A stretch of DNA of 64,000 nt, taken from assembly GCF_036864975.1 (NCBI RefSeq), contig NZ_CP104311.1, forward strand, positions 660,001-724,000, in the 5' to 3' direction. Below the pieces are notes generated by a model that saw only the letters and a program-made list of their open reading frames with translations, was not told the DNA's origin and ran no database searches. Within the stretch, counting starts at the first letter, position 1. Each line of letters starts with the position of its first letter. Position numbers and translations under genes: made by a program. Source of the stretch: Methylococcus capsulatus (GTDB taxonomy: Bacteria > Pseudomonadota > Gammaproteobacteria > Methylococcales > Methylococcaceae). This document shows, one piece after another, positions 36,400 through 45,980 of this stretch.

Positions 36400-37062
36400 C
36401 TAATGGCTCGACTGCTGGCGAACTTTCTCCACCAGATCGATCATGAATTGCTCCAGGGTAATGGCCTTGGAAGATCCCACCGCGCGTCCCGCAAACCCAG
36501 CCGCATCACCCATTTGATAACCGGTCATCACAACGGGTTTTCCGATATAGGATCCGGACATTTCGAGTTTTATGGTCACGCCCTTGACAGCAATCCGTAC
36601 CCCCAAACCGTAAGCACCTTTGATATTGCCACTGGCCAGCACCTTGCCATTGAAAGAATTGCCGGTAATCGTCACCGTGCCTCCAAGCTGCTCGACCAAA
36701 GCGATCAGTTCCTGGAAATTCATATCGACCGCAAATTTGGACGAATTAAGCATGGACCAGGTCCCATGCAGTCGAATGGGAGTGCTGCTGTCAAGCGGAT
36801 TGTTGATCGTCATCACGAAGTTGTTTTGGCTACCCGCCGGCGAGTCGAATTCGAAGGCCAACCCGAGCAGCCCTCCCAGAACGCCCACATTCGGGCTGCT
36901 GACGGACATATGGATGATGCCGGGCACTTTTAATTTCAGCACCATAGGGCCGCTCGGCGAATAAACCCCATCCGGCTCCGCCGCGCGGGCCACCCCGGGC
37001 AGTAGCGACAGTGAAACTGAAAGGCAGAGCAGCGCAACAACCTGCAGGACTTTCTTGAACAT
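36400..37062 (-). CDS. Exported protein of unknown function
   Basis: A 220-residue protein that I do not recognise. MFKKVLQVVALLCLSVSLSL followed by LPGVARAAE is a convincing Sec signal peptide, which fixes the start at ATG 37062 rather than an upstream in-frame codon. The mature part is rich in Gly, Ser and beta-branched residues (LKLKVPGIIHMSVSSPNVGV and TVTITGNSFNGKVLASGNIK), suggesting a beta-rich fold, and ends in a helix (LEQFMIDLVEKVRQQ). It is flanked by A/T-richer DNA than the genome average, which hints at acquisition. Confidence 0.65.
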   Translation of the reverse strand: MFKKVLQVVALLCLSVSLSLLPGVARAAEPDGVYSPSGPMVLKLKVPGIIHMSVSSPNVGVLGGLLGLAFEFDSPAGSQNNFVMTINNPLDSSTPIRLHGTWSMLNSSKFAVDMNFQELIALVEQLGGTVTITGNSFNGKVLASGNIKGAYGLGVRIAVKGVTIKLEMSGSYIGKPVVMTGYQMGDAAGFAGRAVGSSKAITLEQFMIDLVEKVRQQSSH

Positions 37063-37229
37063 GGCGATTTCCGGATATTTTTTGAGAATCAGCCTTCCGG
37101 CACTCTTGGCGCTTACGATCGCTGACATGATATCGAACGGTCCGAGGAAAACCCAACGCCGCCGACCATAGCTCCTGAATGCCGTACCCATCACATAGCA
37201 ACCACGATCGCAGCCCCCTGCCAGCAAAC

Positions 37230-37664
37230 TCATTCAGGCAGATAATCCGGATCCAGCACCTCCCCGAGGTCGAAAGGCGGCTGTGCCGGGAAGGCTTCCA
37301 ATGTCAGTCCCGTTTCCATCATGGCGCTGAAACGGGCGTTGTCGTAGGTCTCGAGAAAACAGACGTGGAGGGCGGGCTTCAGGCTCGGGTTGGCATCGAT
37401 CAGCTTGGCGAGCCGCCTGCGCTGGTCGAGGATGGCTGCCTGCCAGCGCGGCCCGTGAAATTCGGGCTGGTGCACCCATTTCAGTAGATGCGTCAGCAGC
37501 ACCTCCAGGCGCCGGGTCAGTTGCAGCCGCGCACTCCGACCCATGGCCTCGATCTCCTCGCACAGATGCTCGGTATCCAGTTCAGAGAACCGGCCGGCTT
37601 TGAGCAGTTCGGACTGTTGCAGAGTCCAGCCGAAAAAATCACGTTCGTAGAGACTGGCGTTCAC
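37230..37664 (-). CDS. DUF29 family protein
   Basis: A 144-residue protein with the DUF29 pattern: YERDFFGWTLQQSELLKAG, LDTEHLCEEIEAMGRS, LEVLLTHLLKWVHQPEF and a C-terminal PPFDLGEVLDPDYLPE. The function is unknown; the family is common in cyanobacteria and in some methanotrophs and is largely helical. It starts at GTG 37664. It lies 58 bases downstream of pntB and may be co-transcribed with it. Confidence 0.85.
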   Translation of the reverse strand: MNASLYERDFFGWTLQQSELLKAGRFSELDTEHLCEEIEAMGRSARLQLTRRLEVLLTHLLKWVHQPEFHGPRWQAAILDQRRRLAKLIDANPSLKPALHVCFLETYDNARFSAMMETGLTLEAFPAQPPFDLGEVLDPDYLPE

Positions 37665-37722
37665 ACGATGACCCTCTTCGTCAGCAGCGCCGGACGGGAA
37701 TTCCCGCCCCGCGGATTTCCGC

Positions 37723-39120
37723 TCATCCTTTCAGGTGCTTCAGGACTTCGTCCAGCATTTTTTTGGCGTCGCCGAACAGCATCCGGTTGTTCTCCTTGTA
37801 GAACAACGGGTTGTCGACGCCGGCATAGCCGGATGCCATAGAACGCTTCATGACGATGGAAGTGCCCGCCTTCCAGACCTCCAGCACCGGCATGCCGGCG
37901 ATGGGGCTGTTGGGGTCTTCCTGGGCAGCGGGATTGACGATGTCGTTGGCGCCGATGACCATGGCCACATCGGTTTTCGGGAAGTCATCGTTGATCTCAT
38001 CCATTTCCAGCACGATGTCGTAAGGCACCTTGGCTTCGGCCAGCAACACGTTCATGTGTCCGGGCATCCGGCCCGCCACCGGATGGATGGCGAAACGCAC
38101 GTTGACGCCTTTGTCCCGCAGATACTTGGTGATTTCATACACGGTATGCTGGGCCTGCGCCACCGCCATACCGTAGCCGGGCACCAGGATCACGCTGCGG
38201 GCGCTGCGCAACAGCTCCGCAGTTTCCTCGGCACTGATCGGCTGCACCTCGCCCTCCGGCTTCATACCCGCAGCGGCGGTGCCGCCCTCGGTGCCGAAGC
38301 CGCCGGCGATGACCGACAGGAAGTGGCGATTCATGGCGCGGCACATGATGTAAGACAGGATCGCACCGGATGAGCCCACCAGCGCCCCGGTGACGATCAG
38401 GAGATCGTTCGACAGCATGAAACCCGTGGCCGATGCGGCCCAGCCGGAATAGCTGTTGAGCATGGACACCACCACGGGCATGTCGGCGCCGCCGATCGCC
38501 ATGACCATGTGGATGCCGAACAGCAGTGCGATCCCGGTCATGATACTCAAGGGCACGATGCCGGCGGCACTCGAATCGGCGTCGAGAAACTGTTTGCCGA
38601 CCAAGATGACGGCGATCAACAGTCCGAGATTGAACCAGTGGCGTCCCGGTATCAGCACCGGTTTGCCGGTGATCTTGCCCGACAGCTTGCCGAAGGCGAT
38701 GACCGATCCGGAAAAAGTGACGGCGCCGATCAGGATCCCGATGTAGATTTCCGATTCGTGGATGGTCTTCTCGACGCCGCTGAAGTGCGCGCTCGGGTCG
38801 AAGTAGTTGGCAAAACCGACCAGCACCGCAGCCAGCCCGACCAGGCTGTGCATCAGAGCCACCAGCTCAGGCATCTCGGTCATCTTGACCTTGATCGCCG
38901 CGAACACGCCGATACTGCCGCCGACCAGCATGGCGATCAGGATTGGCACATAGCTCGTGACCTTGGGGCCCAGCAGCGTCGCCAGAATGGCGATGGCCAT
39001 ACCGGCGATGCCGTAGAAATTGCCCCGCCGCGCGGTTTCCGGATGGCTCAGGCCGCCCAGGCTGAGGATGAACAGGATGGTCGCGCCGAGGTAGGCGACC
39101 GTAACCAAACCTTCAGACAT
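37723..39120 (-). CDS. pntB: NAD(P) transhydrogenase subunit beta
   Basis: A 465-residue membrane subunit. The first 270 residues contain about nine helices. The C-terminal NADP(H) domain (dIII) shows [55 protein letters not shown] and [18 protein letters not shown], all typical. With PntA it uses the proton gradient to reduce NADP+ with NADH, supplying NADPH for biosynthesis. It lies 18 bases after pntA. Confidence 0.98.
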   Translation of the reverse strand: MSEGLVTVAYLGATILFILSLGGLSHPETARRGNFYGIAGMAIAILATLLGPKVTSYVPILIAMLVGGSIGVFAAIKVKMTEMPELVALMHSLVGLAAVLVGFANYFDPSAHFSGVEKTIHESEIYIGILIGAVTFSGSVIAFGKLSGKITGKPVLIPGRHWFNLGLLIAVILVGKQFLDADSSAAGIVPLSIMTGIALLFGIHMVMAIGGADMPVVVSMLNSYSGWAASATGFMLSNDLLIVTGALVGSSGAILSYIMCRAMNRHFLSVIAGGFGTEGGTAAAGMKPEGEVQPISAEETAELLRSARSVILVPGYGMAVAQAQHTVYEITKYLRDKGVNVRFAIHPVAGRMPGHMNVLLAEAKVPYDIVLEMDEINDDFPKTDVAMVIGANDIVNPAAQEDPNSPIAGMPVLEVWKAGTSIVMKRSMASGYAGVDNPLFYKENNRMLFGDAKKMLDEVLKHLKG

Positions 39121-39138
39121 GATCTTCTCCCGTCCGTA

Positions 39139-40677
39139 TTATTTTCTGAACATGCGCAGCATGCGCTGGGTCACCCAGAAGCCACCCGCCATGTTGACCG
39201 TCGTCAGGACGATGGCCAGCCCCGCCAGCGTCAGGATCAGCGTACCGGGCGAGGAAATCTGGATCAGGGCGCCAATCGCGATGATGCTGGAGATGGCATT
39301 GGTGACACTCATCAGGGGGGTATGCAACGCCGGTGTTACATTCCAGATCACCATGTAGCCGACGAAGCAGGCGAGTACGAAGACGGTGAAATGTTCCATG
39401 AAGGTGGCCGGGGCATTGGCCCCGATCAGATAGAAGATCAATGCACCGATACCGATACCCAGGCCGGTTCGGGCCCAAGCCGGCAGCAGCGGCTTTTTTT
39501 CGACCACGACCGGCGGCGCGGCCGTGGCCATCTGCGGTGCCACCGCGCTGATCTTGGGCGGCGGGGGCGGCCAGGTGATGGTCCCGTCTTTGATCACGGT
39601 GGTACCGCGGATCACTTCGTCCTCCATGTCCACCACGATGGTACCGTCCTTCTGCGGGCACAGCTCTTCGAGCAGATGCAGCAGGTTGGTGGCATAAAGC
39701 GTGCTGGACTGGCGGGCCAGCCGGCTGGGTAGGTCGGTGTAGCCGATGATGGTGACGTCGTGGCGCACGACGACCTCGCCGGGGACGGTCAGCTCGCAGT
39801 TGCCGCCCTGCTCGGCCGCCATGTCGACGATCACGCTGCCGGGTTTCATGGACTTGACCATACCGGCGGTGATCAGCTTGGGCGCGGGTTTGCCGGGAAT
39901 CAGGGCGGTGGTGATGATGACATCGACGTCCATGGCCTGGCGGGCGATCATCTCGGCCTGGGCCTTCTGATAACCTTCACTCATCACCTTGGCGTAACCG
40001 CCGACGCCGGTGCCCTCTTCCTGGTAGTCCACCTCGACGAACTCGGCACCCATGGATTTGACCTGGTCTTTCACTTCCGGCCGGGTATCGGTCGCCCGGA
40101 CGATGGCGCCCAGCCCGCTGGCGGCCCCGATCGCGGCCAAACCCGCCACGCCGGCGCCGATGACGAAGACCTTGGCCGGTGGCACCTTGCCGGCCGCCGT
40201 CACTTGGCCACAAAAAAAGCGGCCGAAATGATGGGCCGCTTCGATCACCGCACGGTAGCCGGCGATGTTCGCCATGGAGCTCAAGGCGTCGAGTTTCTGC
40301 GCCCGGGATATCCGCGGCACACTGTCCATGGCCAGCACGGTTCCACCCGTGGCGGCGAGCCTGTCCATCAGCTCCGGATTCTGGGCCGGCCAGATGAAAC
40401 TGATCAGGCAGCCGCCTTCCTTCATCAGTTCGACTTCGGCCAATGAAGGCGCGCGCACTTTGAGGACGATGTCGGAACCCGCCCAAAGATCGGCGGCGTT
40501 TTCGACCACGGCAACGCTGGCCTCCCTGAAGGCGTCATCGGAGAAATTCGCCGCGTCCCCGGCGCCCGATTCGACCGCGACCTCGAATCCAAGTTTCATT
40601 ATTTTCTCGGCCACCTCCGGTGTGGTCGCTACCCGGCGCTCCCCGGGAAAGGTTTCCTTCGGTATTCCAATTCGCAT
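39139..40677 (-). CDS. pntA: NAD(P) transhydrogenase subunit alpha, single-chain form
   Basis: A 512-residue subunit that begins MRIGIPKETFPGERRVATTP. The NAD(H)-binding domain includes KVFVIGAGVAGLAAIGAASG and RATDTRPEVKDQVKSMGAEF. After a Pro-rich linker (WPPPPPKISAV), four hydrophobic helices follow at about 400-505. This is the E. coli-type chain with the membrane part fused, unlike organisms with split PntAA and PntAB. It is the first gene of the pair. The region 40678-40797 before it must hold the promoter; no clear boxes are seen. Confidence 0.98.
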   Translation of the reverse strand: MRIGIPKETFPGERRVATTPEVAEKIMKLGFEVAVESGAGDAANFSDDAFREASVAVVENAADLWAGSDIVLKVRAPSLAEVELMKEGGCLISFIWPAQNPELMDRLAATGGTVLAMDSVPRISRAQKLDALSSMANIAGYRAVIEAAHHFGRFFCGQVTAAGKVPPAKVFVIGAGVAGLAAIGAASGLGAIVRATDTRPEVKDQVKSMGAEFVEVDYQEEGTGVGGYAKVMSEGYQKAQAEMIARQAMDVDVIITTALIPGKPAPKLITAGMVKSMKPGSVIVDMAAEQGGNCELTVPGEVVVRHDVTIIGYTDLPSRLARQSSTLYATNLLHLLEELCPQKDGTIVVDMEDEVIRGTTVIKDGTITWPPPPPKISAVAPQMATAAPPVVVEKKPLLPAWARTGLGIGIGALIFYLIGANAPATFMEHFTVFVLACFVGYMVIWNVTPALHTPLMSVTNAISSIIAIGALIQISSPGTLILTLAGLAIVLTTVNMAGGFWVTQRMLRMFRK

Positions 40678-40797
40678 GCAGCCACTCCTTATCCCTGTTC
40701 TGGTTGGAAGATGGGCCTCGCATGGAAGCCGTTCGCAAGCGGCGAGCCGTCACCCCGAGGAAACAACCCATCTCATGTGTCTGGATTGACAAAAGCA

Positions 40798-40820
40798 AAT
40801 CGGGCGCCGAGCGCCCTCTT
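40798..40820 (-). terminator. Terminator after the ygfB-pepP-ubiH operon
   Basis: GGGCGC at 40802-40807 and GCGCCC at 40811-40816 form a perfect stem with a 3-base loop, about 70 bases past the ubiH stop. On the minus strand it is followed by a T-rich stretch (GATTTGCTTTTG), and on the plus strand by TCTTCTTT, so it could act in both directions. Confidence 0.75.
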
Positions 40821-40883
40821 CTTTAATACCGGCAAAGCGGAGCCGGGTCAACCCTTTTTCCAAACAGGGAAAAACGGGAGGAA

Positions 40884-42089
40884 TCAGCAGAAGCGGGGCA
40901 GACGCTCGGCCAACCCCATGGCGTGGCGGGCCAGCAGGTGCTTGGCCGGAGGCAGGCAATCGAGCGCGAACAGACCGATACTGCGGACCAGCGCGAGCGG
41001 TGGGAAATCGGTGGAAAACAGCCGGATCAGGCTGTCGGTGAAGGCGACAGTGCTACTGAGGTCGCGCTGACGTGCCTCGGCATAGCTGTGGAGGAAGGCC
41101 GGCTCGCCAATGTCCTCACCAAACCCCTGTTTCACGATCAGGCGCTCGGCGAGCTGGGCGGCATCGCGCAACCCCAGGTTGAAACCCTGCCCCGCCACCG
41201 GATGGAGTTGGTGCATGGCATTGCCGATCAGCACCACCCGCTCGTCGGCCATGCGATCGGCGCGGATCAGCTTGAGCGGAAAACTTTGGCGCGGACCGAC
41301 CGGACCCAGTTTCCCCAGCCAGTAGCCGAAGGCATCCTGCAAGCGGGCCAAGAATTCTGCTTCGGGCACCGCACGCAGTTCCTCGGCATCGGACGGTGTC
41401 AGCGTCCATACCACGGAGCAGCGCCGCCGCCCGAGCGGGAGCACGGCCAACGGACCCGACGAAGTGAAGCGCTCGTAGGCGACATTTCGGTGGTCGAGTT
41501 CGGTGGTGACTTCGAACACCAGGGCCGTCTGTCTGTATTCGCGGACGATCTGGGGAATTTCCAGCAGCCGGCGGACGGTGGAATCACTTCCGTCGGCGCC
41601 GGCGACGAGACGAGCGGACAGCATCAGGGTTTCTTCGCCGCGCCTCAAACTGACGTGAACCGAGTCCGGCCCGGCCCGCAATCCGATCAGGCGGGAGGGC
41701 TGAATCAACTCGACCGTCCCCGCCTGCAGGGCCCCAGCCACCGCATCCTCGACATCGCGCGCCGTGACCACATACCCCAAGGCGGCGACGCCTTCCCGTT
41801 CGGCGCTGAGTCGGGTCTTGCCGAAATGACCACGGTCCGAGACATGGATGTCGCGAATCGGTGTGGCTTTCGGCTCGACCGCGGCCCAAACGCCCAATGC
41901 CTCCAGAATGCGGACAGTGCCCCGGGCCAGCGCCAGGGCACGCGCGCCGGCTGGCGCCGCCTGACGTTCGGATTCCGTACTGCTCTCCACCACGGCCACC
42001 TTGAGTGGCGAACCGGCCAAGGCCAAAGCGAGGCTGCCGCCGGCCAGGCCGCCGCCGATGATGAGGACGTCGTAATCGGAAGTCATCAT
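40884..42089 (-). CDS. ubiH: UbiH/VisC-family FAD monooxygenase of ubiquinone synthesis
   Basis: A 401-residue flavoprotein hydroxylase. The Rossmann start DVLIIGGGLAGGSLALALAG, the DG motif ARLVAGADGSDSTVRRLL and the FAD-contact VVLIGNAMHQLHPVAGQGFN followed by LGLRDA are complete. It hydroxylates the ubiquinone ring (C4 in E. coli). The pepP-ubiH-ygfB context matches E. coli and favours UbiH over UbiF or UbiI. The start ATG 42089 overlaps the pepP stop, so translation is coupled. Confidence 0.92.
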   Translation of the reverse strand: MMTSDYDVLIIGGGLAGGSLALALAGSPLKVAVVESSTESERQAAPAGARALALARGTVRILEALGVWAAVEPKATPIRDIHVSDRGHFGKTRLSAEREGVAALGYVVTARDVEDAVAGALQAGTVELIQPSRLIGLRAGPDSVHVSLRRGEETLMLSARLVAGADGSDSTVRRLLEIPQIVREYRQTALVFEVTTELDHRNVAYERFTSSGPLAVLPLGRRRCSVVWTLTPSDAEELRAVPEAEFLARLQDAFGYWLGKLGPVGPRQSFPLKLIRADRMADERVVLIGNAMHQLHPVAGQGFNLGLRDAAQLAERLIVKQGFGEDIGEPAFLHSYAEARQRDLSSTVAFTDSLIRLFSTDFPPLALVRSIGLFALDCLPPAKHLLARHAMGLAERLPRFC

Positions 42090-43396
42090 GGCCGCATCAG
42101 TGCCTCGATCTCGGCGACCGTCTTGGGCACGCCGGAAGTCAGGATTTCGCATCCGGTTTCGGTCACCAGGACATCGTCTTCGATGCGGATGCCGATGCCC
42201 CGGAACCGCGGATCGGCATCCTCGCAGTCCGCCGGCACGTAGAGCCCCGGCTCGACGGTGAGCACCATACCCGGCTCCAACCTGCGCCAGTTGCCGCCGG
42301 TCTTGTAGTCGCCCACATCGTGGACGTCCATGCCGAGCCAGTGGCCGGTCCGGTGCATGTAGAACTTCTTGTAGGCTTCACTCTTGATGAGCTTGGCCGG
42401 CCTGCCTTTCAGCAACCCGAGGTCGACGAGACCCCGGGTCAGCACTCGCACGGCAGCATCGTGCGGATCATTCCAGCGCTTGCCCGGCCCGACCTGGGCT
42501 ATCGCCGCCAACTGCGCCTCCAGCACCAGTTCGTACAGGACGCACTGGGCTTCGTTGAAGCGGCCGTTGACCGGGAAGGTCCGGGTGATATCGGCGGCGT
42601 AATGGTCGTGCTCGGCACCGGCGTCAATCAGCAACAGATCGCCGTCACGCAGCACCGCATCGTTGGCGGTGTAGTGCAGCGTGCAGGCATTGTTGCCGCC
42701 TGCAACGATGCTCGGATAGGCGGGTGAGCGCATGCCGTGACGGGTGAATTCGTGCAGGATTTCCGCCTCGATCTCGTATTCGTACATGCCGGGGCGGCAA
42801 ACCCGCATGGCCCGCTTGTGTGCCTCGGCGGACACCGCGGCGGCCCGCCGCATCAGGCCAATCTCGTGCTCCGACTTGAACAGCCGCAGCTCGTGCAGGA
42901 GCTTGTCGAGGGAGACGAACTGCTCCGGCACGCCGACGCCGCTGCGCGCCCGGCTGCGGATGTGGTTGATCGCCCGCATCACCTGGGCGTCGAATTCGGA
43001 CTGATGCCCGATCGGGTAATATACCGTTTCGTGGTTTTCCAAAAGGCCCGGCAGTACTGCGTCGAGCTCGGCGATCGGATAGGCTTCGTCCGCTCCGAAC
43101 ACCTCGCGGGCGCCCTCCAGCCCAGCGCTGCGCCCCACCCAGACCGCCATCTTGGCGTCGAATTCACGGCAGAACAGCACGAATTCGCCCTCTTTTCGGC
43201 CCGGAACGAATACCGCAAGCGACTCGGGCTCGGCAAAGCCGGTGAGATAGGCGAAATCGCTGTCCTGGCGGTACGGGAACTCCACGTCCCGGTTGCGCAC
43301 CGCAGCGGGCGCGCCAGCGATCAGGGCAACACTCCGTTTTTTCATGCGCTTGAGCAGACGGCTGCGGCGCTGTTGGAATTCGGACAAAGGCAACAT
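42086..43396 (-). CDS. pepP: Xaa-Pro aminopeptidase P
   Basis: A 436-residue metallopeptidase of the pita-bread fold that removes N-terminal residues followed by proline. An aminopeptidase P N-terminal domain (VEFPYRQDSDFAYLTGFAEP) precedes the catalytic domain. The metal ligands are in LLLIDAGAEHDHYAADITRT, MHRTGHWLGMDVHDVGDY, VLTVEPGLY and GIGIRIEDDVLVTE. It lies 8 bases after ygfB and overlaps ubiH by 4. Confidence 0.97.
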   Translation of the reverse strand: MLPLSEFQQRRSRLLKRMKKRSVALIAGAPAAVRNRDVEFPYRQDSDFAYLTGFAEPESLAVFVPGRKEGEFVLFCREFDAKMAVWVGRSAGLEGAREVFGADEAYPIAELDAVLPGLLENHETVYYPIGHQSEFDAQVMRAINHIRSRARSGVGVPEQFVSLDKLLHELRLFKSEHEIGLMRRAAAVSAEAHKRAMRVCRPGMYEYEIEAEILHEFTRHGMRSPAYPSIVAGGNNACTLHYTANDAVLRDGDLLLIDAGAEHDHYAADITRTFPVNGRFNEAQCVLYELVLEAQLAAIAQVGPGKRWNDPHDAAVRVLTRGLVDLGLLKGRPAKLIKSEAYKKFYMHRTGHWLGMDVHDVGDYKTGGNWRRLEPGMVLTVEPGLYVPADCEDADPRFRGIGIRIEDDVLVTETGCEILTSGVPKTVAEIEALMRP

Positions 43397-43404
43397 CGGG
43401 CGCT

Positions 43405-43941
43405 TCAGTGAAGCTGGGGCGAGGCATTCTGTTCGAACTCGCTGCGGACGAGTTGGACCCCGGCCCGCACGAATTCGGTCAGCTCGGCATAGGCCTCTTC
43501 GTCGGTTTCATCCGCATGCTCCGCGTCGAGACGGGATAACTGGAGGATATCGTCGAGCACCTCGGTGCATTCACCGGGCCAGTCGCTGCCGCCGAGCTTG
43601 TAGCCCAGACCGTAGAGGAATCCCTGGCACCATTCACCGAGGGCACGGGCGCGGTCGGGCATCGGATGGTCATCGTCCGGCAGGCACAGTTCGAAGCTGA
43701 AGTCGAAAGCGTCCAGCTGCTCGCGCGTCCGTTTGCACAAGGTTTCGCAGAACGCCCGCTCATCCGCATCCAGCCCCTCCTGGTTCTCGCCGAACAGGGT
43801 ACTCAGCCACTGCCCGCAATCGAGCCGTCCATCGACGCACAACAGTCCTGCCAACGTGCCGTGGGCTTCGGCGGCGCTGGCAGGAACGTGATGATTGACG
43901 AATATCGCCTGCATCTCGTCGTAGGAGGGGCTCTCGTGCAT
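43405..43941 (-). CDS. ygfB: YgfB family (UPF0149) protein
   Basis: A 178-residue protein with the UPF0149 pattern: AAEAHGTLAGLLC near the start, FSFELCLPDDDHPMPDRARA, LGEWCQGFLYGLGYKLGG and a final EAYAELTEFVRAGVQLVRSE. In Pseudomonas the homologue affects beta-lactam-stress gene expression. The start is a choice: ATG 43941 matches the family; ATG 43974 adds 11 residues. It is divergent from zapA, and this pair shares an intergenic region as in E. coli. Confidence 0.88.
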   Translation of the reverse strand: MHESPSYDEMQAIFVNHHVPASAAEAHGTLAGLLCVDGRLDCGQWLSTLFGENQEGLDADERAFCETLCKRTREQLDAFDFSFELCLPDDDHPMPDRARALGEWCQGFLYGLGYKLGGSDWPGECTEVLDDILQLSRLDAEHADETDEEAYAELTEFVRAGVQLVRSEFEQNASPQLH

Positions 43942-44068
43942 GGAGGTGACTTGTCGAACTTGTGAATGTTTCATTATGCTACCATCCCTTGGGCCAAGGC
44001 CGGTACCCAAGGCCGGCCGGTTTTCCCGCAACCTTCAAATTTCTCCCCAGCTCCAGGAAATACCCGCC

Positions 44069-44362
44069 ATGAGCGAACATCGCCCCATCAAAGTGCAGCT
44101 TCTCGGCAAGGAATATCCCATCGGCTGCGCCGAAGATGAGCAGCACGATCTGCTGATCGCCGCCCGTTTCCTCGATGAGAGAATGCGCAAGATCCGCGAA
44201 ACCGGCCGGGTGATCGGCAGCGAGCGCATCGCGATCATGGCGGCCCTGAACATCGCCCACGAACTGATCCAGGCCCAGCATGAAATCCGTCTGTTGAACC
44301 AGAGCCTCGCCAGTCAGCAGGCATTGAGTTCACTCGGCCCGGGCGGCGGCTGGCACGAGTGA
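44069..44362 (+). CDS. zapA: Cell division protein ZapA
   Basis: A 97-residue FtsZ-binding protein. VKVQLLGKEYPI-like N-terminal beta sheet (here IKVQLLGKEYPIGC) is followed by a long helix, LLIAARFLDERMRKIRETGR then IAIMAALNIAHELIQAQHEI, that forms the coiled-coil dimer. It bundles FtsZ filaments at the division ring. The start ATG 44069 lies 15 bases after a CAGGAA box. The order zapA, 6S RNA, fau is conserved across gammaproteobacteria. Confidence 0.95.
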   Translation: MSEHRPIKVQLLGKEYPIGCAEDEQHDLLIAARFLDERMRKIRETGRVIGSERIAIMAALNIAHELIQAQHEIRLLNQSLASQQALSSLGPGGGWHE

Positions 44363-44427
44363 GAACGAGCTTTTTCTGGCGCGTCAAGTCTCTCACCTGC
44401 GCCATTTATTCGGGTAAGATAGCCGCC

Positions 44428-44614
44428 AGTATTCCCTGTAACGCTCGAAGCATGCTGGGTTACTCTTTGAGCCTAATCTAAAACCCCGGGACTTCCGGGT
44501 GTTCGATGTGCGCAAGTCCGCTCCGGGCGGAAAGCCTGATTCGGCATCCTCTGGTCCCACCTGAACCGTTTGGTTCAAGGGCGAAAGCATGCTACGGCGC
44601 AAACGGGGAATACT
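44428..44614 (+). ncRNA. ssrS: 6S RNA
   Basis: The 187-base stretch between zapA and fau has the 6S RNA layout. AGTATTCCC at the 5' end pairs with GGGAATACT at the 3' end to close the molecule. The 3' half carries the conserved ACCTGAACC...TTGGTTCAAGG hairpin and a GCATGCTACGGCGC stretch that pairs back with GCATGCTGG near the 5' side. 6S RNA mimics an open promoter, binds the sigma-70 holoenzyme in stationary phase and serves as template for product RNAs. TAAGAT at 44415-44420 is a fitting -10 box. Confidence 0.93.
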
Positions 44615-44632
44615 CTTGACTGCCCGACTTCC

Positions 44633-45235
44633 ATGACCACGCCTGCCGATATCCGGACCCGCATCCGTGAGTGGCGACGTGCCCAGTCTCCTGCCGATGT
44701 CCACCGTAACAGCCTATTGATAGCCGGCCATTGCATCGGCTCGGGCTGGCTCGACAGCGCTGCCCGGATAGCAGCCTATTTGCCCAATGATGGCGAAGTC
44801 GATACGACGGCGCTGTTCAAGTATCTCCGCGAGCGCGGCCGCACCGCTTTCCTCCCGATTCTGCGGCAAGGCATGCTCTGGTTCGGCCCCTGTGCCGGCC
44901 CGGCGGCATTGCATCCCAACCGCTACGGCATTCCCGAACCCCCTATCGACGGCGAGACGGTCACTGACGCCAAGGAGCTCGATCTCGTGTTCGTGCCCCT
45001 GGTGGCGTTCGATCCGCGAGGTCACCGCCTTGGCATGGGCGGCGGATACTACGACCGCACCTTCGCATTCCGCCTCGATAAACCCACCCCCGCCGCCCCA
45101 CGCCTGATCGGCCTCGCTTTCGAAGGCCAGAAGGTCGAGCGGCTGGAGGCCCAACCCTGGGACGTCCCGCTCGATGCCGCAGTCACCGAAGCGGGCATCT
45201 ACCGCTTCCCTGGGCATCCGCCCACTTCCCTTTGA
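44633..45235 (+). CDS. fau: 5-formyltetrahydrofolate cyclo-ligase family protein
   Basis: A 200-residue enzyme that converts 5-formyl-tetrahydrofolate to methenyl-tetrahydrofolate using ATP. The signature VPLVAFDPRGHRLGMGGGYY then DRTF is complete, and IAAYLPNDGEVDT forms the substrate side. It is the E. coli YgfA (Fau) equivalent and sits 19 bases after the 6S RNA, which in E. coli is co-transcribed with it. The folate role suits C1 metabolism in this organism. Confidence 0.94.
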   Translation: MTTPADIRTRIREWRRAQSPADVHRNSLLIAGHCIGSGWLDSAARIAAYLPNDGEVDTTALFKYLRERGRTAFLPILRQGMLWFGPCAGPAALHPNRYGIPEPPIDGETVTDAKELDLVFVPLVAFDPRGHRLGMGGGYYDRTFAFRLDKPTPAAPRLIGLAFEGQKVERLEAQPWDVPLDAAVTEAGIYRFPGHPPTSL

Positions 45236-45322
45236 GCCATGCTGGAAAATTGCCGGAAGGCGGAGTATTTTTCCTATGCGGCAGGCCGATCGATCATTGC
45301 CGACCCTCATGGAGCGCTGTCT

Positions 45323-45976
45323 ATGTCTACCCGCCCGAACATCCGCAACAGCTCTTTGCACGACGGCAGGATGGAAGTCCTGGTCCATATCGTCGATGAC
45401 CATGCGACGGTGCGCGATGCACTGAAAATCCTGGTCGAATCCGAAGGTCTGCCGGCGCGTTGCTTCGCCACCGGGCAGGACTTTCTGGATTACTGCACGT
45501 CCGACACCCGGGGCTGCATCGTCCTGGACCCGCAGCTTTCCGGCATCTCGGGCCTGGAACTGCAAACTGCATTGAGAGAAAAAGGTATACGTCTACCGTT
45601 TATTTTCATCAGCGGGAACAGCGACGTACCGGCTGTGGCGGAGGCCTTCCGGAGCGGGGCTTTCGATTTCATCGAAAAGCCGTTGGAAAATACGTGCCTC
45701 TTGAGCCGCCTCAAGCAAGCCATTGCGCTGGACTTGAGGACCTGCGAACACAGGCGTCGACAGGCGGAAGCCGCATCGCAGTATGCCCGCCTCAGCAAGC
45801 GGGAGAAGGAGGTGCTGCATTGCACCGTCAAGGGCTATTCGGCCAAAGACACAGCCAAATCCCTCGGCATCAGCCATCGTACCGTCGAAATCTACCGTGC
45901 CAACGTGATGAGGAAAATGCACGCCGAAACTCTGGCTGACCTGGTGCGGATAGCTCTCCTGCTCGAAACCGATTAA
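45323..45976 (+). CDS. Orphan FixJ/NarL-type response regulator
   Basis: A 217-residue two-domain regulator. The receiver domain has the acidic pair in HIVDDHATVRDALKIL, the phosphorylated Asp in GCIVLDPQLSGISGLE, FIFISGNSDVP and FIEKPL with the conserved Lys. A LuxR-type helix-turn-helix follows (LSKREKEVLHCTVKGYSAKD and HRTVEIYRANVMRKM). The layout is FixJ-like. ATG 45323 has a GGAG box 9 bases upstream; ATG 45371 is an alternative that starts at the receiver. No sensor kinase is in the window, so the partner is unlinked. Confidence 0.88.
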   Translation: MSTRPNIRNSSLHDGRMEVLVHIVDDHATVRDALKILVESEGLPARCFATGQDFLDYCTSDTRGCIVLDPQLSGISGLELQTALREKGIRLPFIFISGNSDVPAVAEAFRSGAFDFIEKPLENTCLLSRLKQAIALDLRTCEHRRRQAEAASQYARLSKREKEVLHCTVKGYSAKDTAKSLGISHRTVEIYRANVMRKMHAETLADLVRIALLLETD

Positions 45977-45980
45977 GCCC

